Made by a program: the position numbers and the translations under genes. The notes beneath the pieces were generated by a model. It was not told the DNA's origin and did no database searches. It worked only from the letters and a program-made list of their open reading frames with translations. This document shows positions 23,901-38,800 of a stretch of 64,000 nucleotides of DNA, piece by piece. The DNA lies in the NCBI GenBank assembly GCA_964016885.1, contig OZ024740.1, forward strand, positions 298,374,525 to 298,438,524, written 5' to 3'. This DNA is from Eledone cirrhosa (Eukaryota > Mollusca > Cephalopoda > Octopoda > Eledonidae). The number at the start of each line of letters is the position of its first letter. Position 1 is the stretch's first letter.

Positions 23901-26742
23901 TCACGGTTCTAGGACAGCATTCTTCACCATATGAGATGTCATCTGGTGTACCACAGGGATCTGTTCTTGGTCCTCTTTTGTTTGTGGCATATATTAATGA
24001 CATAGATGCCAACTTACAGAATGCCACGGTACTAAAATATGCAGATGACATCAAGCTGTACCTTGAAATCAAAAGGACTGATCCTGAAATTTACAACTCT
24101 TTCCTACAATCAGACCTGGACACAATGCAGCAATGGATCACAGACTGGCAACTGAAGCTGGCTGTGGACAAGTGTACCACCATGCATTTTGGAAGGAAAA
24201 ATCCAGCGTCCACATACTCCCTCCACAACACTGACATCAAAAAGTCCTCTTGTGAACGTGACCTGGGCATTACTGTCAGCAACGATTTGCGTTGGACAAA
24301 GCATGTCTCTAAGATTGTCAAGAAGGCCGAGGGTGTCTTGGCATCACTCAGCAAGACCTTTGTTAGCCGCTCTCCAGCCATCTATTTAAAACTGTATACA
24401 GCTATGGTGCGACCACACTTGGAATTCGCATCATCAGTCTGGAACCCCTATCTTGCTCGGAACATTGACCTCCTGGAAACTGTTCAGAGACGTGCAACCA
24501 AGCGCATACCCTCCATCAGACACCTACCATACTCTGAACGCCTTGCTTCCCTGGGCATGGATTCATTGAAGCTCCGACGTCTGGCAATGGATTTGGTGAA
24601 TACCCACAAAGTTTTTAACCATCTCGCCAACTGCAACCCTGAGCGCCTCTTTGATCTCCATGTGTCTAACACACGTGGACATGCCTACAAGATAAGAAAA
24701 CAGCACAGCTCCCATGACTTTCGCAGACATTTTTTCACGCTCAGAGTTGCTGAAGCATGGAACAAACTGCCTGCGTCAATTGTTAGCTGCCGAGACACTG
24801 CATCCTTTAAGACACTCATGCTTCCCAAAATACGCCAAAACTACACCTGATGTACCCCTTCCATACACATGCACACATGTGTGTATCATGACTCGTGCAC
24901 TGTTCATTTTACTGATGTTTGTGCATTGCCCTATGTACTGTACATGCACTTTTTTGATGAGTTGTGGTGCACCTGGGCACTGTGCACAATATTTCGTTAT
25001 TGTTATTATATCATGACTCATACACTGTTTATTTTCCTGACATTTGTACATTATTCTATGTACTATACATGCACCTTTGATGAGTTGTAGTGCACCTGAG
25101 CACTGTACACAATAATTTCATTATTATTATTATAATAATGATGTCAACAGCAGAAATAAGAGATGAAGTGTATGTTTATTTGTTGTAGCACAAAGTAATG
25201 TTTGTTTAATTGTATAGTTGAAGTTAAACATAAAAGGGTTACAAAAGGAATGTGGCATTGTGCCAGGCCCAAGGAAGGCCGACAGACCAAAGTGAAAATC
25301 TCACCGTTACATATTGTTTGTGTTCACGGAGCAAGAGAATAAGTGGTCTTTACCTTAGCATGGTCAAGCTGCAAGAGAGATTTTTTGAGCTGACCCGGGA
25401 ATTTTTCCCTCAGGGCGTCTGTAGGGATACAATCTCCTACGCTAGCGGCGATTGGCTGAGCTGAGCCAAATAACGCACGGAGAATGTATATGAGCCCGCA
25501 GAATGTAGGTCACTACAACTCTAATACTGCCCGTTTTCAAATTGATTTGTACACTAGTAAATATACTATAAACATCTGAATTAACAAACCTTGTTTTTTT
25601 TTAGATATAGATATTTACTGTTAAATCATTATGGGATATTAAGACTTAATAAAACCATATTAGGATACTTACATTTTCATCAAAAATGGGTTCTTCATCC
25701 AAATCAACAATACAGTATTCCAAGAGACGCCAAACACAAGTTTTGGACAAATCTGGTTCCAAAGATTTCAGTAAATCAAAGAATTCATGCAACTAATGAA
25801 CATGAAAAAAAAAAAAAAAAAAAAGTGAGAGTATTTCAAGGAGAGCATCTTTTGAATACAGTTACATAGTATTAATGTTAATATTGTATAGTGTATGTTC
25901 GTAAATGGGATTTCTTGTAATGTTCTTTTTTTGTCATAGATAATGTTTTTTTTATGTAAAATAAAATTATTAGATTCTCCAGCTGCTGTATCAGTATGAA
26001 TGAATCATTTACAATAACATTTCGCAGGAGATAGATGGATAAAATTTAATAAAAGGTGGTGGTGGGGGATCTGAAAAATCATTAAGCATAGGGGGACAGT
26101 TATTCAAGACCTGAGAGTGTGTGTTTCTGTTTAATTTTTATATATATATATATATATATGGACACGTATGGACACGTGATGCGCATGAAAGTCGATAGCT
26201 GTATTACAAAGTGCAGGGCAATAAAGATAGACGGTAGCCACGGAATAGGCAGACCTAGAAAAACATGGGATGAGCTGATAAACTCCGACCTCACACACTT
26301 ACACCTCTCCAAGACAATGTCACTGGACCGTGACCTTTGGCGGTACTCAGTAACAGAGAAGACCCGCCTTGCCAGTAGGCATCTCTAACAAAATACACCC
26401 CTCCCGCCGCCACCCCCACCCCATCCACACCACCCCGTTCTATGTAAAGTTATGTTGGTGCCGCGCCATCCAGGCCGAAACAAATGAGATCGTGTAGGTG
26501 TCACGACAAAAAAACACACAGTCCACGCTGTAATGTGGCCGTGTAGGCAACACGGTAAAAACCTCCCAGACCCACACTGTAAATGTGGTTGGTGTTAGGA
26601 AGGGCATCCAACTGTAGAAAACCCGCCAGACAGTCCTATGCGAGCAAGACAATCACTCTTGCCTCAAGTGGGACTACCCCCGTCCAAACCCATGCAAGCG
26701 TGGAACACGGACGTTAAACGTTGATGATGATGATGATGATGA

Positions 26743-26823
<81 letters not shown>

Positions 26824-29800
26824 TACACCAATATATTATTTATATAGGTGTTTGTATTTCGAATACTATACTGCACATATAATTCTTCATCTAAAAATAT
26901 GTAAATATTAACAAATACTTTTGCCTCAAGGTTATAGCAATATCAAGTTATAAATAAAATTACAAAGACTGAACGAAAATTTGAAGATATTTTAATATTG
27001 TGTTATATAATAGTCGTTTATTTATAAGTAAATCAACATATCTAATGGTTATTGTTATAATTTTAGTTTTAGGCAGCCTTTTGTTCAATAGGCTGTCAGA
27101 GGAAGAATGGCAATGCCTGTCACTCTGTGTCTGTCTCCAATATTTACAATGAACAATTATACTGTACGCTAGATGAGTAGTTCCTGTTGTGAAAACCCTT
27201 TTAAAACCATATTTCTAATGAAATATACCACCTGTGCTTTTCAATTAATTTTATAAATAACCAACAATTAATACTTTTCACCTAGTAGTCATCATTCATT
27301 TTGAACTCCATGTCAAATATATTTCTTTCTCCTGTGCATGTTAGCTGATGCTTTTAATGTCCTTTAGATTACTTTTAATCTGTCTATGAAGCAAATTAAC
27401 ATTACACATACAACAGTTCCTTAATGAGAAAAACAAACCCAAGAAACAAAATGTGTTTAGTGATAAGACAGTGCTTACTTTATCTTTCATCATATACTGC
27501 CTCAAACAGAAGACATAGAACTCTTTGCTTATGCAGTTGTCAACTGGTTTCAAGACAAGCAGAGCATCTTTCATACTTTCAGGCAAATCTTTGTGGATAA
27601 TGTATTTGGCAAATTGCTGGAATTATAGAATATATAAATAAATTATAAATTAATGGCTAAGGTTTTAATGAAGACGATATCATACACCAATACGAGATAT
27701 AGAAAGAGCAATGAGCAAACTGACAGGAACAAATCACAGACCTGTGTTTGTTGTCAGTAGGCCTGTAGCTTTTTTCTGTCCCAAATCAATACTTATAAGG
27801 TTGAATACTATTTAACTAATTGAAATATCAATGATATAAAAAAAATCAAGTTTTTTAATATTTAACTTTTAACATCCTATAATGATTTAACAGAAAATAC
27901 CTAAAAAGAGTTTTAGTAAAGATACTATAAACGAATGTTTATCTTTACTACTCAATAGATCATTATGAAAATTGGCAATATTATTTCTTATTTTCTGCTA
28001 AATTATAGCAAGATGTTATCTAAAAACAGGCTAGTTAATTTGAATGCCTATAGTATTTTTGCTAATAGACAGATTGTTGTGAAAATTTGTAGTAAACCAA
28101 TGCAAAGACATTTAATTTTTATGTGATTCAGTCATTGTGCTATTTTGTACTTTTCAAAATATTTTATTTGCTGATCTGAAATCAGATTCCAGCTTAACCC
28201 CATTTGATGGGCTTGCTGTTGAGTGCTGCAGGGGAGGTATGAAAATCAGTGCTGTGAAGATTGAGAAACTCAAGGAAGGCTGTGCTGTGCACTCTACTTG
28301 TGCATGGAGTTCCACTGAAGCAGATGGAAAAGTTCAAGAATCTTGGGGCAGTGTTCAGGAGTAATGGAAGGCAGAAGTATGAATTAAGTGCAAGAATTGT
28401 AGGAGCTAATGCAGTAATGTGCCAGCTTCAGCATTCAGTCATCAGAAGAAGGGAGGTAGGTGTAAAAGCCAAACTCGCTTTCTTCAATTTGGTGTACCTG
28501 CCAACCCTTACCTATGGTCATGAATCTTGGGCAATGACCGGAAGAATACAATCAGGAATACAAGCGGCTGAAATGGGGTTCCTATTTGGATTTACTGCCC
28601 TCCTAGACAATTTGAAAATGATTTCAAATTCTTAAGTAGTGTCTTTCATTATAAATAGGCTAATGAAAGGGTTAATCGTACACTATTTGGCATAGTTTCT
28701 ACGGCTGAATGCCCTTCATAATACCAACCACATGTTTACATCACTTCTGCTGACAACAAATGGATTTTTTTCCTTCTTTGTAGCACACAAACTGCGATAA
28801 ATGTGTTAGAAGTTTAACATATTAAACACAGAAGAGAAAGCTGAAAAGTTAGAAAAGTAGGTTAAACATTTTAGCTGGTTAAAACTAAAAAATAATAATT
28901 GTATATTAAATATATAAAAAAAGCAAATAACTTCAGAACAACTGTTTTAGGAATAACTATTTCTCAGGACAAAAAAAGAAAAAAAAAATGAAAATTTACC
29001 AAAGCGTCTTCTGTGTTTGGTGAGGGTATATCCATGCCTTTCAGGTCATATTTTAAAAGGTGCAATTTCAACTCCACAAGTTTGGCATGTTTTTTAATTT
29101 TCTCTACCCTGAATTAAAATAAAAAAGAAGTTAATAAGCTTCATCATAGGAATCAGGGAATCTTTCAAGTGTTATCAGAAATTTCGCAAAATTCCATATT
29201 TTGGAGGACATATGACCATCCCATGCCAGCATGGAAAATGGACATATTATGACGATGATGATGAATGAATGAAATAAACTGAAACATTTAAAAATATGGA
29301 TGTCAGAACTCACTCTGGTTGTTTCAGTTTAGTAACATTGTCCACAAGAGACTTAATATCAGCAGACCATGGAATTGGTGCCCATTTTATGATTTCCAGA
29401 ACAGCAGCGATCTTTTGCTGAAAGACATTAAACATTGAAAAAAAAAAACATTACTTCCTTGATTCATATTAAGACATCCTCACACATAATTTACTTCTGG
29501 ATGATTCAGATTGCCTCATGAAATATTCATGGGCTCGTGAATTTTTCCTGAAATCATGCCACATTTTCCAATGTCACTCTTTTCTTGTATGTCTAAACAG
29601 GTGGGTTTGAATGACATCATTTATTACAATGCTTATTTCTGGTGGTGTGAAAGCAAAACCAAAGAGTTTGCAGGGATCAAAAAGATATTTCAATCAATGC
29701 ATGTTTCATTATAAAATTAATGATTTATAAAATTAATGATTTCTATTATAGGCACAAGGCCAGCAATTTTTTTTGGAGGGGGGGGGGTTCGATTAAATGT

Positions 29801-32800
29801 TAATGCGTTAAAAGTGCTTTATTTTATCGACCCCATAAGGATGAAAGGCAAAGCTAACCTCGGTGGGATTTGAACTCAGAACATAAAGGGCCATAAATCT
29901 ATGCTGCAAAGCATGGTGTCTGACGCTCCACTGATTCTGCCAATCCAACAATAATGAAAATTATTGTGTACAGTGCTCAGGTGCACTACAACTCACCTCA
30001 AAGGTGCATATATAGTACATAGTATAATGTACAAATGTCAGGAAAGTAAACAGTGTATGAGTCATGATATACACAGAGATACATACGGGAGTGTGTATGG
30101 ATGGGGAATATCAGGTGTAATGTTGGCAAATTTCGGGAAGCATGGAAGCTTTGAAAGAGTAGTGTCCCAACAGCTAACAACTGATGCAGGTAGTTTGTTC
30201 CATGCTTCAGCAACTTCCATGCAACTCTGAGCATGCAAAAATGTTTCCGAAAGTCATGGGAGCTGTACTCATACAAAAAAATCTAATCAATAATTTCAAT
30301 TAATTAATTAATTTTCGTTAATCTCATCAGGAATAAATATGTCTGTACGTGGCTACAGCAGAAGATACAGTGGATTTAAATGAAATGCGAGATCACTTAT
30401 TACAGTGCTTATTTCTGGTGGTGTACACAAGATAAACACAATTTATTTGACCCCAGGAAGACCACGAGGCATTTAATCCATTATTCTACAAATCTACTGT
30501 CCATTGCCCTTATAAAAGTGTATGAAAATATTCACTATTATAAGAGCACTGTCTGTCTGTCCGTCTGTTATGCTCACTTTATATAGTGAGGGGGAGTACC
30601 AAGCAAGAGATATGTACATAAATAGAGAAAAAGGAACGCCGTGTGTTTTCAAGGTGACAGAAAGAGGTACATAGAGAGAAAGTTACCACATCACCCTCAT
30701 CTATATAGAAAGAGGGGGAGCGCCAAGCTAGAGAGAGAAAAGGAACATCATTTTTTAAAAATGAATGTGTGTGTTGTGACAGAAAGAGGGAGAAGATGAT
30801 GTCGCCCTCATCTAGTCTTCAATAAAAGTGAAATGATGCATTGAAGATAACTAAGAAAAGAGGAGAAATAAATAGACAAAAAGATTCAACTTAACCATCT
30901 TGCCAACAACAACCTGAGCATCTTTTTGATTTCCTACAAAGTCAGAAAACAGCACAAGCTCCCATGACTTTCGGAAACAATTTTTCACGCTTAGAGTTGC
31001 TGAAGCATGGAACAAACTACCTGCATCAGTTTTTAGCTGCCGAGACACTGCATCCTTTAAAACCTCCATCATCATCATCATCATCGTTTAACGTCCATCT
31101 TCCATGCTAGCATGGGTTAGACGGGAGTTGTGCCACTTGAGGCAAGGTTGGTCGGGTGACCGTGTTTCGCTCATATAGGACTATCTGGCAGGCTTTCTAC
31201 GGCTGGATGCCCTTCCTAACACCAACCACATTTACAGTGTGGAACTGGGAACTTTTTACCGTGACACCTACACGATCTCGATCTCATTATCTCATTTATT
31301 TGGACTGGATGTTGTGGTACCAACTTTACAGAGAGAGGGTGGTGTTGGTAGGAGTGGGAAGATAGGGTAGGGGTAGTGGGTTGGGGTGTATATTTGGTTA
31401 GGAGGTGCTAACTGACTGTAGGTTTCGCTTTGTACATAGGCAAGGCGGGTCTTCTGTATTACTGCGTAGCGCCAAAGATCTTGGTCCAGTGACATTGTCT
31501 TAGAGAAGTGCAAGTGTGCAAGGTCGGAATTTATCAGATCGCCCCAGGTTTTTCTGGGTCTATCTACACCGTAACTACAATCAATTTTGATCGCCCTGCA
31601 CTTTTTATGCAGCTCTCGTCTTTCATGCGCATCATGTGACCATACCAACGTAGTCTTCTCTCAAGTAAACAGCATCTGATCCCTCTTATTCCTAATTTCT
31701 CACTTAGTTCATTTATGCTTTGCCGTTCAGGTATATTACTATTACACATCCAACGGAGCATGCATGCTTCGTTCCTTTCCAGTCTGCGCAGGTCCTCTGC
31801 ACGTAATGCTCATGTCTCACTGCCATGTAGCATTGCTGTTCGTATACAGGCATCATACAATCTGCGTTTCATTTTTAGAGAGAAACCTTTTGTGGCCAAC
31901 AGCGGTATAAGCTCTCTGAACTTTTTCCATCCGGTTCTGACTCTGGCTACCTACTTTCAGAACACCCTCCACCACTGCTGATTTCGTCACCCAGGTAACG
32001 GAAAGTGTCTACTATTTCTATAGAACCATCTGGGCAATAGAAGGAGCTAGTATCCTATGGACACCTGCTGCTTATTGCACCTGAGCATTGGCCACATATA
32101 AAGTCTACATTCTTAGATAGTTTACCTGTGATCCCACTACATCTTTTATGTACCCATACTTTGCATTTGGGACATAAAATGGAATTTCTGCCTACTCCTT
32201 TCCTACACACTGAGCATGGCCATTTTTCTTTCTACAAACTAGAACTTTAGCCAAGTTAACTTTAAGGCCTTTTGATTCTAGGCCATGTTTCCATGTTTAG
32301 AATTTCTTCTCTAGTTCAGCCATTGATTCAGCTATGAGCGTTAGATCATCTGCGTATAGGAGTTCCCATGGGCAGCCGGTCTTGAACTCCTCTGTTATAG
32401 CCTGAAGAGCAATAATAAATAGGAGGGGGCTATGGACTGAGCCTTGATGAATGCCAACTTTTACACTAAATTCTTCACAATATTCATTGTTAATTCTAAC
32501 CTTACTGACTGTTTCATTAAACATAGCTTGTATAGCTCTCACAAGCCATTCATCTAAACCTAGTTTTCTAAGAGCCCACCAGATAATGTCCATGCTTCCT
32601 GAAATTCGCCAACACTGCACCTGATATCCCCCCTCCATACACACGCACACATGTATATCATGACTTATACACTGTTCATTCATTTCCCTGACACTTGTGC
32701 ATTATTCTATGTACTATACATGCACCTTTGATGAGTTGTAGTGCACCTGAGCACTGTACAGAATAATTTCATTTCATTATTATTATAATAACATGATTTA

Positions 32801-35800
32801 TCATCATTTAACAGATGTTAAATGATAACGATTTTAACACAAAAGTCCTAATAATTAAACAGTTAGTAGAATAAATTAGTAGTACTAACCTTTACATCAG
32901 AAATATAACCAATGACAGCTAAAGCCTTTGGTTCCCAATGAGCTTCACCAAGATAGTTGGTGCAGTGAGTACGGTCTAATAGATCCTGGAGAAAAATAGA
33001 AAAATCAGATGAACAATTACAGAAAATCAACAAATACATAAGGAGATATTAAAGAAGTGTACAGTGTGAAGGCAAGTGGCTTAGTGGTTAGAGCATTGAG
33101 CTCACAAATGTAAAGATCAGTTTACTCAGCTGTAGAAATGAGTTGTGATGTCACTGGTGCCAAGCTGTATTGGTAATTGCCTTTCCCTTGGACAACATTG
33201 GTGGTGTGGAGTGGGGAGACTGGTATGCATGGGTAACTGCTGGTCTTCCACAAACACACTTTCAAAATTATTAATTATTTCATTAAGCTATTAACTTAAT
33301 GTAATGTTCTTATATAAAATTATATTGGAAGATTTTAATTTAAATTGGAAACCTTAAAAATTAGTAATTTTATTTCATAGAACCAGAGTTGGCTTTGGCT
33401 GGATTGGTAACTAAAGGGTTAAGCTGGTGTTTGGAACATAATAAAGATCCTTAGATAAATATAGGCACTTTAAAACAAACAGTTTTGTATCATAGAACCA
33501 TGGATAGTTTCAGATGGATTAATATCAGAAGGTTTAAGGCAAATAGCTGGCTGCTAGCCTTCAATTTATGTATACTATGATCCCTAAAGTCTGTTTCATG
33601 CCAGGAGGTTCACCAGGCCAGTGCTTATCCAGGTTTTGAGAGGTGAAGTGACTGAGAATACAAGACTCATCTGGACAGGATACTAGTCCATTGAAGGGTT
33701 AAACTCCCAGCTATTGCTGATAACCATTTTCAGCTGAGTGTACTGGAGCAACGTGAAATGAATGTTTTTGTTCAAGAACACAACACACAACCCAGCCCAG
33801 GAATCAAACACACATTATGACCTTAAGTCCAACACCCTTACCACTAGGCCATGCACCTCCATACTATTTTGATGCACCTAGACTATAATAGCAGTAATAA
33901 TTTCAGAGCAATAGAGAGATATTTAAAAGCAACAAGACCAATTGTATACTTACATTAATATATTTACAAAATATTTCATCTTCATTGAGTTTGTATTCTT
34001 TTAAAAATGGGCGGATAATTTCTTGAAGTGTCTTTTCCATTAATTCAATGGCTACCAAGCGATCCAACATCCGAAACACAATAGATTCCGTAGTTTCCTA
34101 AATGTAAAGGATTAATAACCACTAACATTTTCTTTATCTCTTCCAACAATTGTGAATTAAACTGATTAAGATAACATACATTTGTAAAATAACATTGATA
34201 AATTAGACTTGCAGCATTAATAAAATATCAGCTTCTACATGGTCATTTAACTTACTAGAAATAGCAGTTGAATCTTCCTCAAATAACACATCTTTAACCC
34301 TTTAGCATTTAAACTGGCCATATCCGGCCAGAATTCTCTCACCTCTTTCTGTTCAAACCAGCTGAACCTGGCCACTCATGCTTATGTTAAGGTATTGGTC
34401 TCAAAATAAATAATATCAATATCTCATAGATTCGATATTATGTGTGGTAAAGCCTTACTGTGAAAATATAATAGTATATATACAGTAATGTAAATGCTAA
34501 AGGGTTAAAAAAAAAAAAAGGACACAACGGATAAGAGTCCAAGATACTGCTAAACAAAAGGTGGGGGGATAGTGATGGCTAGAATAGCTTTGTTATTGGT
34601 TAGACCCAGTTCATCTCTGAGCAAGTAAATCAATGATCACTCTCACATTGATCAAATACACCTGACATGTAATCAATTTTATTACTGAAACTATTTTCAT
34701 CACCGTCATAGTTTTTACATCTGTTTTTCCACACTTGCATGGATTGTTTATGGATATGATCTGCATGGTAATGCATCCTGCATAATGCAACTGTTATAAA
34801 TTGCTATATCCTTTAGAGAATGAATTTAGTTAATGAAACTAGAGCAATTCTTTATAGAAATAATTTCAGCTAGGAAAAATAACACTATATATCATCATTC
34901 ATTTTCCCTGCTAGCAAGTGTTGGATGGGTTATCACAGACCAAGTTAGTACTCTTAAATGGACATGAGCCTGCATCTCACTTACATATCAAATGCATCAG
35001 TAGAGTGCAGGAACATGTCAACCACTATACAGGGTGTACTGTGAGCATTTTTCATAGCCCCAGTAGTAGAGAACTAGTTCTTATGTCCCTACTGTGACAT
35101 AAGCGTCCTCTCAACACTTTTTGGCATGGTTTCTATAGCTGGATACTCTTATCAACACCAGCTACTTTACAGTGTGTACTGAATTGATTTTATCATGGCT
35201 CCAGCACAAGAAAGAATGTTGGTCATTAACTTGATTGAAGAGCCCTCATTACTCTCTGGTTGTGATGATGTCTTTACCAAATTAGAGCAGGTGGGGGAAT
35301 ATGATAGGAGTGAGATAAGGACAATAAGTATGTCATAAGTAACAGTAGATGGAAGGGAAGATGTCAGGTATGGTATCATGGGCGAATGACAAGTGTTATA
35401 AAATTTATAGGGGCAATTTGAGAGTGAACAGGGGGTGAGAAAGTATGCATTATAAGTGGAATTTGGTAGGTAGGAACTACAGAAGCTCGTTTTGTATGTG
35501 TGTGTATATATGTAAATAGAAATAACAAAACAAACGACACAGTAAATTGAAGAAATATATTAGTTTAACATTTGAAATAACAGGAAATATATATATATAT
35601 ATACACACACACTCACACATACAAAATAGAACATTTTGAAGGAGAAAAAAATTATAGTAAATATAATAATAGTTAGCATGCCTTACTTGAAAGAAACTCG
35701 CAGCAGACATTTTGCAGCTATATCTGGTGTGTAGATTTACTAGCATGCGATAAGCTATAATTAAATCTACCAGAGGAGCTGTTGCCTGATTGTTGGTGCA

Positions 35801-38800
35801 TCTCTGCAAAAATAGAAAATATCAATTATACAACAATCAAATACATGAAATATATAAAAGGTTTATAGAAGAGTCAGTAATATTCATATGTGATATATTT
35901 CTAATCACTAACATCCTAACACCCTTTACTTTATGACACTACATAAAACGTTATAATTATGGCATCTACAAAGCTACATAAAATGAGTTAGTCAATATTA
36001 TATTGTTTTTATTGAAACAATTTTATATATAACTTCATATATCATTGATTTTAGCTGTACTTAAATCTACTATAGTAGTTTTGCCTGATATCTACTCAAA
36101 ATTGTTATGTGAAACACCTCTTTAACCCTTTCATAACTGTATTTCTAATGAAGTACACACTATTTCAATTAGTTAATGAAGAATTTTGTGGTATTTACTA
36201 AAATAATTGATTATTTCATTACTAATATATTAATAAAAAGTTTTAGTTGTTTTTCAGAAGCAGTCTAAATTTTAATTAGAACAGTTAGAAATTATAATCA
36301 GCATTGTTCTTATATCAACTTTTCCATGCTGGTATGAGTTGGATGGGACTTTTCAGGCAATGGTTTATAGCTAAATGTCGTTTGTGACATCAACCCCTCA
36401 GTTGTCTCTTACAAAAGTGTATCTGTTTTAAACCAGATACAGTAACAGAATAGTTTACTCTGAAATATTGCCCAAACCTATTTTTCTTTATTTTTACTAG
36501 TTCCTATTACTTTCCTGTATTCATGCTTATAGCACCTACTTGCTAGCTATATACTATAAGCTACTTCCATTGGATATATATATATATATTCCACACTCAA
36601 GTGTCAATAATTTGAAGACCTGTATTGTGCGTGCGACAAAATAAAAAAAGCGGAGGTTGCGGCAGCTGCAAAACAATTTCGTTCTCGTGCGGAGGCAGTA
36701 ATTGCCCAAAAGGTCAGCCATATTGAGTGATAAATGTTACATTAAAATTATATCTGTCTACTACCATTATTTTAGTATTTCTAACCAGTTTTATGCATTG
36801 TAGAAATTGTCTCAATTTCTCTGCAAGACCTGTATAGTCTTAATAGCGAGGTTATAGGAAATAAATTCGCTATATATATATATATATAGGACTAGTTTTA
36901 TAGCTAAGAAATTATTATTTTTATTATTGTAATCATTAAGGCAGATTAAGTCTACCACTTAAGCTGTTTATAGTTAAGAGAAGAACATTTAATAGAATCC
37001 TACCGTTAGAGATGTTTCTGAAGGTGTTGAAAAGTATTGTTCAGATGACAGGTTTAACAAACTGGTACACTTTTTATATATAGTTTCCATAATACAGAGA
37101 GCATTTGATGGCCAGCCAGCCTAGAATAAAAACAAAAGGAAAAAATACACAATATTGAGATATTCAGAACTACATACAAATGATGATACTAATGAAGGTT
37201 GTTTTCAAGCCTGAATACTACCACATTTTAACAGTCTAGCTGACCATTAATTGGGGGTAAGGCCATCTTATTGATTTTATCCAACTCAAAAACTGTGAGT
37301 TCTTTCATGAACCTACATTCACCCCTAAATGAAAATACAGAGTACTATTTCCAACAGGATATATCGAAATATATATATATATTTTTTTGTATTCTGGAGG
37401 GGTGGTCAATATTGGGCTTTGAAACCTTGGGTAGCGCTTTCGTTCCGTGTATAAACATAAATAAATAAAAATAATAATAATAATATATATGTATGTAAAA
37501 GGTAAACAGAAATAACTACACAATCAGTACATTATATGGAAGGAATATATTAGGTTAACGCTTGAAATAGCAGAAGAGGGTCTTAACGTTTCAGACACTG
37601 GTCCTTCATCAGAAGAATGAGAAATTAGAAAGATTGAAGGGACGGGTGGGGTGGAATTAGAATATATATATATATATATATATAGAATAAGGGAAAGCAA
37701 AGTAGTTTCAGATGTTCAAGTCTTTTAATAATAATGCTGTGATATATATTTCAATGGCGACAGTGGCCACACCGTTCTGTGCTCCAGTGTCGCGACATCG
37801 TCAGACTGCTTGTTACATAATAAGGTTATGTTTCCGAGGCAATCCAAATTGAATCGACATAGGAACGGACGAAGTGTGTGCTTTTGGGTTCTTCATCCAT
37901 TTCCCTGTGAGTACCAATTCACCCCCACCGGTCTGCGCAGGCGCAGGTCCGGAGGAAGTTGACCATTAGCTACCGCAGATTTCAATAAAATTCGCTTAGT
38001 CAGTTCCCCCTCTCAGCCAAACAATGACCCATTCAGGCCTGTACCATAGTTTACTGCTACCCATCCCGTCTGTGGCAGTCAGCCGAAAGCCAGTGGGGAT
38101 GGGAGACTGTTAGTATTTACAGGTCCCAATACTACCTCTCACTAAGCATGGACAGTATAACTGACCATCAACCCCTAAGAGAAAATATATTTAATTCTAG
38201 GTATCATGGTTTCATATTGGAAGTTATGAGTGAGAGTTGGAAATTAGAACTAAAAATTAAAATCGAAAATCCTAAATCAAATATCAGAAATTAGAAATTA
38301 AAAAATTAACAATTAGAAATTAAAAAATTTTTCAAGTGAGAATCCGGATTGAGGTGAGTAAAAAAAATATAGATTGAAGTGAGTAAATAATATGCAGAGA
38401 GATGTTTATGTAAGAAGTTCTGAAAGGGGTACTAATGTTACAGTTACACTATCTACATACTGAACGATGGTACCGTACAGTAGAACGGAGAGTAAATTAA
38501 AGTATGAAAGGCAGTAGTCATAATTTGGTACATAGTCATAATTTCCATCATATGGAACCCCCCCCCCCCCAAAAAAAAACCCCGATATAAAGTACAAAAA
38601 AGAAAAGAACCAATGATTGAATAAATGCAAAAATACAGAGTACATATATGCAAAATGATCCATATGATTGTCAATTTGCCCATGTATAGATTGAATTGAG
38701 GGGGCTTCTGTTCAAATGCGATTTGGTGCAGGAAAATAGAGGTTTATCTTTGTTTTTGTTTCCGCGTATTTATCCTGCCGAAAGTTATTATGTCCGTCCA

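Larger units (their letters stand above)
21828..25134 (+). mobile_element. CR1/L2-like non-LTR retrotransposon, near full length
   Basis: ATAATGATGT at 21818-21827 and 25135-25144 is a candidate 10-bp duplication. The element has about 119 bp of 5' sequence, the intact ORF, and a 3' UTR with two tandem 125-bp units ending in an (ATT)n-rich tail. It lies antisense inside a KNTC1 intron. No ORF1 is present. Confidence 0.8.

Noticed and set aside
25330..25440. Resemblance to U1 snRNA (TTTACCTTAGCATGGTCAAG and TTTCCCTCAGGGCG).
   Set aside because: Only short matches; the 5' splice-site-binding end, stem order and Sm site do not line up with U1.
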